Shown here in pieces: positions 60,022 through 64,000 of a stretch of 64,000 nt of DNA (position 1 is its first letter; each line of letters opens with the position of its first letter). The notes beneath the pieces are model-generated. The model made no database searches, had not been told where the DNA came from, and saw nothing but the letters and a program-made list of their open reading frames with translations. This DNA comes from a virus. A program made the translations under genes and the position numbers. Where the stretch lies: positions 1 through 64,000 of IMG/VR virus record IMGVR_UViG_3300037317_000025; one strand, 5' to 3'.

Positions 60022-63000
60022 AACTGCGTCCTCCTTGTGGCTCGAACTTCATCAATCCAACTGCCGACCTGCTCCTGCACCACACGCGGGATGGTTGCCA
60101 GCAGGCGTTGTTCGCGCTCTGGTGTGTCCACCACCGGGTTGTGAATGTTGACCTGGATGGTCACGCCTTCGCCACGCACGGGCGCGGCCTGCTGCGGGAT
60201 CGGGGCGCGTTCCTGAGCGGGCGCGTAGACCTGCACCGGCGGCGCGCTCACGCCCACATGTACCTCTGGCACCAGCACGCCGGGGGCGCTGCGCTGGGCT
60301 TCCAGACTGCGTAGCATATTGTTCGGTATCACCACACCGGGGCGGGTGAACATCACCAGTTCTTGCCCGTATTCGCCCACGCGCAACAGGTCGTAAGCCC
60401 CGAACGACCCACCTTGCGCGTAGGGGATCGGGTCTTGCCCCGGCCCGGTTGGTCGCGGGGTACGCTCGCCCCATTGGTCTGGCGTCGCTTCAGTCAGCCA
60501 CTTCAACGCCTGTTGTGCGCGCATCGAGATTTCCGCCAGTCGTGCGACATACTGCTCATAACTCAACAGCCCTGCATCGAAATCGGCACGCACCTGGTCG
60601 ATCTGGCGTTGTGCGTCCGCATCCAGGCTTGCAGCCTGTCGCGCATCGTTCGCCAGTTCCGTGGCGATATACGCCTTTTGCGCCTCATCCATATCGGCAT
60701 AGTGGTCATTCAATGCGCCCATCTGATCGGCGTAGCGTTGGCTGGCGGCTGTCATCGCCTCTTCGTGCCGAGTCTGCGCCGCCTCAAGGTCGGCCTGGTG
60801 TTGCTCGTCGGCTGCCGTCACTTGCTGGGTGTACCACTCGTTCTGGAGCGCGGTGATGGTCTCGTAATAGGTGCGATAGCTCGCCGTGCGCTTCTGGTTG
60901 GCATCCTGGTCAATTGCCACCAGTTTGTCGGTGTGCTGTTGTTCTTCTTCCTGGATACTGGCGTTGCGCTCATCGACAATTGCCAGCACCTTGTCGCTCT
61001 CGACCGGCCCCGACACGCTCAGGCCAAGCTCTGCCGTAACCTCACCGGGCACCGCCTGCAACGCGGCGATGTACTGCTCTTCGGTCAGGCGACCCTGCAC
61101 ACGAGCTTCCGCCAGGTCGCGGGTGCGGGCTTCGGTCATCTCCTGTTGTGCCAGGGTGAGCCGCACGGCCTCCTGTCGCGCCTGACTGAACCCGGCAATC
61201 ACGGCGCTGGTGTTTTGTCCGCCGGACGCGGCCCACTGGTCAAGCCCCTGAATCGCGTCGGCAAACATCAGGTCGGAGATACTGGCTTGCACACCGAACG
61301 CCTGCCGAATACCGGCGGTCATCTGATTCAGTGCCTCGCCGGAAATGCCGTTCATCAGCGCCAGAGCTGTTGCGCGGTCTACCAGCATGCGCCCCAGGTG
61401 CGCCGACTGTTCGCGCTCCTGTTCGACATACGCCTGTGCCTGCTGCGCTTCCTGCTCAACCAGCGCCTTCTGTTCTTCATCGACATAGCACGCCCACGCG
61501 CCCTGCGCCTGAATGGTGCGGCGTTTCTCGTTGAACTCTTCCAGGCGATCCCGACTGCCGCCCAGGAAGTCCACGTCGGCTGATACACTCTCTGCAAACG
61601 CGCTACGACTCGCGTCGGCGGCTTCATCGGCGGCGCTGCGCAGCGAGGACAAATACTTCTCATCTATCGCAATCAGCGCATCGGTGTGCCGCTCGCGTTC
61701 GTCTGCGATGGCCGACAGGCGATCCTGCTCAATCTTCAGCAGGTCGTCGTCAAGCGTCTGCCGCTCATCCCGCAGCTTCTCAGAGAGTTGTTCGTCAATC
61801 TCCGCCAGCTTGTCCGCGTGGGCCTGGTTCGCCTCGGTGATCGCCACCTGGTATTCCGCGTCGGCTTCCTGGCGGGCGCGTCCGAAGTCAATCGCATTGG
61901 ACAGCGCGTCCTCGCGGAAGGCTTGCTCCTGCTCGGCTCGGCGCTCGGCTTCAAGTGCGGCCTGACGGTCGGCCTCGGCTTTGGCGAGCGCGGCGGCTTC
62001 GGACGCCTGTGATGCTGTTGCTTCGTTCAGGATGCCCTGTGCTAGATTCTCTACCTCGCCGAGACGAATGCGGGCGTTTTCGGTGGCAATACGTTGCGCT
62101 TCTGCCTGACTCTGGTGGATACCGTGGGCACGAGAAGCCTGGTCAAGATCGGCGCGGGTTGCTGATTCGGTGCTGGCTTGCAGCTGCTCCAGTTGTTCGA
62201 TCTCGCCGCGCATTCGCTCCTGGACTTCTGGCGAGGCGTTTGCGTAGGCTTGTTGTGCCCGTGCCGCCACATCCCAGGCATCAGAATTGCTCACCAGCCT
62301 ACCCGCGAAATCGTCCAGGGTTCGTTGATGTTCCTGGTATTTGTAGATCGTTGCCCCGACCGCAGCCGCAGAAACCGCTAATGCGCCATAGGTTGCAAGT
62401 AGTGCCTGATTTGCAGCTACCCAGGCATAGGTTGCGGCTACCCCGCCGCGAATGGCGTGTGTTGTCGCAATAACTCCTTCAGCAACCGCAAGGCCGATAG
62501 TACCATAACTGGCTGCGCGATAGGCAGTCCAGGCAACAGCAGCGCCGCCGAGTGCAGGCACCAACCCCTCACTGATAATAGTGGCTGTTGTCTCGGCTGT
62601 ACTACCAACCGTTACCAGGACACTCGCTGTGGTTTCGCCCCATTCCTGAATACCTGCTTTCACCTCGGCAGTTTGCAGGGCGTCTACCATCTCTTGCAGT
62701 TTGACCTGTCCTGCCTCGATTGTTGGGCCGAAGAAATCCGCCAGGGAGTAGCTTGATAGCTCGCTCATACTGGAGAGCAGGCCACTAATCGTGCCACCCA
62801 TCGACGCAGCAGCGCCGCCGAAGTCGCGCTCAAATCCCTCGACGATTGCCGGGATAACATCCTCGGCCAGCAAGCGCCCCTCGTTCTGCATCTGCACAAT
62901 TTCAGACGTGGAGACGTTCAGGGCTTCCGCCAGGTAGCGACGCACCGGCACGCCCCACTCGGACAACTGGCGCATCTCCTCGCCCGTGGCGCGTCCGACT

Positions 63001-63479
63001 GCCTTGATTTGACCGAGCGGCGTGATAATATTCTCCAACACATGACTGGGCCTGCCTGCGGCTGCCAGGTAGTCCAGCGTGGCTGCGGTGAGGCGTTGTG
63101 TACTGATAACGCCTGCCTGCTGTGCGACGGCCACGCTCGTGGTCTGGGTGGACAAAAAGCCGTATGCCTGAGCGAGCGATACGGCGTTCGTGATGTCCTG
63201 TGATTCATAGGGGGACTGGATGGCAAGGCGCTTTGTCCAGTCGTAGAGGTGTTGGGCGTAAACCGTGGCCTCGTCGGTGGCGGCAGCAAGGTCACGGTAT
63301 TGCCCCGTCGCCACCATCTCAGAGCCAACCAGTGACCGCAGGCTCAACTGCGAGAGTTCCGCCTGCGCCGCCGTGTCTACGGCAGTCTGGAAGGCATTGG
63401 TTACTGATTCAAGTCCAGTGGTGACGACCTCGACACCACTAATACCAAGAGCGACATCTAATGCTGCTGCGTTTATCAT
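60018..63479 (-). CDS. Tail tape measure protein
   Basis: 1153 residues. N-terminal tape-measure domain with repeated Ala/Gln helices (AVDTAAQAELSQLSLRSLVG; LSEWGVPVRRYLAEALNVST, a conserved tape-measure patch), hydrophobic segments about 320-385, then about 600 residues of coiled coil rich in EAxRRAEQEQAF, QVAITEANQAHADKLAEIDE and EAAQTRHEEAMTAASQRYAD. The C-terminus is Pro-rich. Length sets the tail at about 170 nm by the usual rule of 0.15 nm per residue. It defines the phage as having a long tail. Confidence 0.92.
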   Translation of the reverse strand: MINAAALDVALGISGVEVVTTGLESVTNAFQTAVDTAAQAELSQLSLRSLVGSEMVATGQYRDLAAATDEATVYAQHLYDWTKRLAIQSPYESQDITNAVSLAQAYGFLSTQTTSVAVAQQAGVISTQRLTAATLDYLAAAGRPSHVLENIITPLGQIKAVGRATGEEMRQLSEWGVPVRRYLAEALNVSTSEIVQMQNEGRLLAEDVIPAIVEGFERDFGGAAASMGGTISGLLSSMSELSSYSLADFFGPTIEAGQVKLQEMVDALQTAEVKAGIQEWGETTASVLVTVGSTAETTATIISEGLVPALGGAAVAWTAYRAASYGTIGLAVAEGVIATTHAIRGGVAATYAWVAANQALLATYGALAVSAAAVGATIYKYQEHQRTLDDFAGRLVSNSDAWDVAARAQQAYANASPEVQERMRGEIEQLEQLQASTESATRADLDQASRAHGIHQSQAEAQRIATENARIRLGEVENLAQGILNEATASQASEAAALAKAEADRQAALEAERRAEQEQAFREDALSNAIDFGRARQEADAEYQVAITEANQAHADKLAEIDEQLSEKLRDERQTLDDDLLKIEQDRLSAIADERERHTDALIAIDEKYLSSLRSAADEAADASRSAFAESVSADVDFLGGSRDRLEEFNEKRRTIQAQGAWACYVDEEQKALVEQEAQQAQAYVEQEREQSAHLGRMLVDRATALALMNGISGEALNQMTAGIRQAFGVQASISDLMFADAIQGLDQWAASGGQNTSAVIAGFSQARQEAVRLTLAQQEMTEARTRDLAEARVQGRLTEEQYIAALQAVPGEVTAELGLSVSGPVESDKVLAIVDERNASIQEEEQQHTDKLVAIDQDANQKRTASYRTYYETITALQNEWYTQQVTAADEQHQADLEAAQTRHEEAMTAASQRYADQMGALNDHYADMDEAQKAYIATELANDARQAASLDADAQRQIDQVRADFDAGLLSYEQYVARLAEISMRAQQALKWLTEATPDQWGERTPRPTGPGQDPIPYAQGGSFGAYDLLRVGEYGQELVMFTRPGVVIPNNMLRSLEAQRSAPGVLVPEVHVGVSAPPVQVYAPAQERAPIPQQAAPVRGEGVTIQVNIHNPVVDTPEREQRLLATIPRVVQEQVGSWIDEVRATRRTQL

Positions 63480-63524
63480 CCGTGCCCCACTATGCTACAA
63501 TACACCGCAGAAGGAGGTGTTACT

Positions 63525-63878
63525 GTGAATCCACTGCTTATTACTGTCATCTTGCTCACTGGTGTCATCATCGTGCTTGCCGTGCGTGCCACAATGCGCT
63601 CGCAGACCCCGGCGGCAAAAGAGTCAACTGTCTGGCATCAACGCCTGGTGCATCGCTTCGCCATTTTCGGACTTCTGATTATTGGCACCGGGTTTGCTAT
63701 CCCGATTCTGTCAATGCCCTGGACAACCATAGCGGCCCTGGGGACGTGGCTCGGTTTCAGTGTGGCTACCGTACCAGGAGAAGTAACCTGGCCTCGTACC
63801 ATCAGCTATACCCTGCAACTGATTGTCACTGCTGCACTGATGTTTGCTGCAATTATCTGGCTTAACGCCTCAGTGTGA
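63525..63878 (+). CDS. Small membrane protein on the opposite strand
   Basis: 117 residues, GTG start after AAGGAGGTGTTACT. Three helices: about 2-20 (LLITVILLTGVIIVLAVRA), 43-62 (FAIFGLLIIGTGFAIPILS) and 92-112 (LQLIVTAALMFAAIIWLNA). It sits alone on + within the minus-strand tail block and overlaps the end of the next tail gene by 9 nt, as morons do. Immunity or exclusion roles are guesses. Confidence 0.7.
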   Translation: MNPLLITVILLTGVIIVLAVRATMRSQTPAAKESTVWHQRLVHRFAIFGLLIIGTGFAIPILSMPWTTIAALGTWLGFSVATVPGEVTWPRTISYTLQLIVTAALMFAAIIWLNASV

Positions 63879-64000
63879 CCTGACCTCCGGCTTATTCGCC
63901 AGCGCCCAGAGCTTCGCTCGTCCGCGCTGTATCCAGATCGGCCCGTCCTTGCGCGTCATATCCAGCAACCCGGCGATGTCGGTTTGATAGACGTGGCGCG
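63870..64000 (-). CDS. Partial tail gene (C-terminus) upstream of tape measure
   Basis: Only the last 42 codons are in the window, ending in TGA at 63870: VYQTDIAGLLDMTRKDGPIW then IQRGRAKLWALANKPEVRS. Position directly before the tape measure is that of a tail assembly chaperone; no family motif is visible in the fragment. Confidence 0.55.
   Translation of the reverse strand, partial: RHVYQTDIAGLLDMTRKDGPIWIQRGRAKLWALANKPEVRSH

Overview
This window reads as most of the genome of a tailed, siphovirus-like temperate phage with plasmid-type partition genes (a phage-plasmid, or an integrated copy of one) from a high-GC bacterium. It carries a large and a small terminase subunit, a portal, a Mu F-like head protein, an 1153-residue tape measure, large tail proteins, an amidase, and a lambda-style replication set (initiator with iterons inside its gene, helicase loader, DnaB). 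It also has a sliding clamp, an SSB-like protein, a sigma-70 factor, CI/Cro-type regulators and a ParM/ParR pair. No ribosomal or host metabolic genes and no integrase are visible. The host cannot be fixed from the sequence; Chloroflexota is only a guess. Minus-strand structural genes run off the left edge after the portal and re-enter from the right edge ahead of the tape measure, which fits a circular or permuted genome whose missing piece holds the capsid and neck genes.

Layout. 0-3.1 kb (-): portal and head genes. 3.1-17.6 kb (-): about 30 small, mostly unknown early genes in eight transcription units, each led by a near-identical promoter cassette (TTGACA, 17 nt, TATAAT or TAGAAT, with an operator-like dyad). 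These units contain an SSB-like OB protein, an ASCH protein, a PAPS-reductase-like protein, a DUF488 protein and a ParB. 17.6-20.5 kb (-): second ParB, antirestriction-type methylase, small terminase. 20.5-22.9 kb: a CRISPR array joined to a TnpB/Cas12-like nuclease gene, with a divergent XRE regulator. 22.9-24.1 kb (+): large terminase. 24.2-34 kb (-): lysis genes, a DNA methylase and the replication module. 34-41.5 kb (+): XRE regulator, HNH-helicase, then a block of intact, frameshifted and decayed DNA methyltransferases. 41.7-49.8 kb: CI/Cro-type switch followed by a long + operon (exonuclease, sigma factor, RuvC-like resolvase, dCTP deaminase, RNA ligase, sliding clamp). 49.9-55.5 kb (+): ParM/ParR and a small envelope/DNA-translocase cassette. 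55.5-64 kb (-): tail genes.

The most unusual locus is 20,541-22,672. A 496-residue TnpB-like RuvC nuclease with all catalytic residues is followed without a gap by eight 37-nt repeats with seven 34-38 nt spacers. The last codons and stop of the nuclease lie inside repeat 1, the terminal repeat is degenerate, and a terminator closes the unit. No cas1, cas2 or cas4 is present. It looks like a minimal type V-U-like CRISPR system, or an intermediate between a TnpB-omegaRNA unit and a Cas12-crRNA array, carried between the two terminase genes of a phage.

Other notable structures are a second promoter class (extended -10 plus a conserved downstream box, each placed just after a terminator), four lambda-O-like iterons inside the initiator gene, three odd tRNA- or tmRNA-like RNAs, GC-rich intercistronic hairpins, and remnants of C5-cytosine methyltransferases. 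No database search was possible; family calls rest on recognised motifs and gene order.
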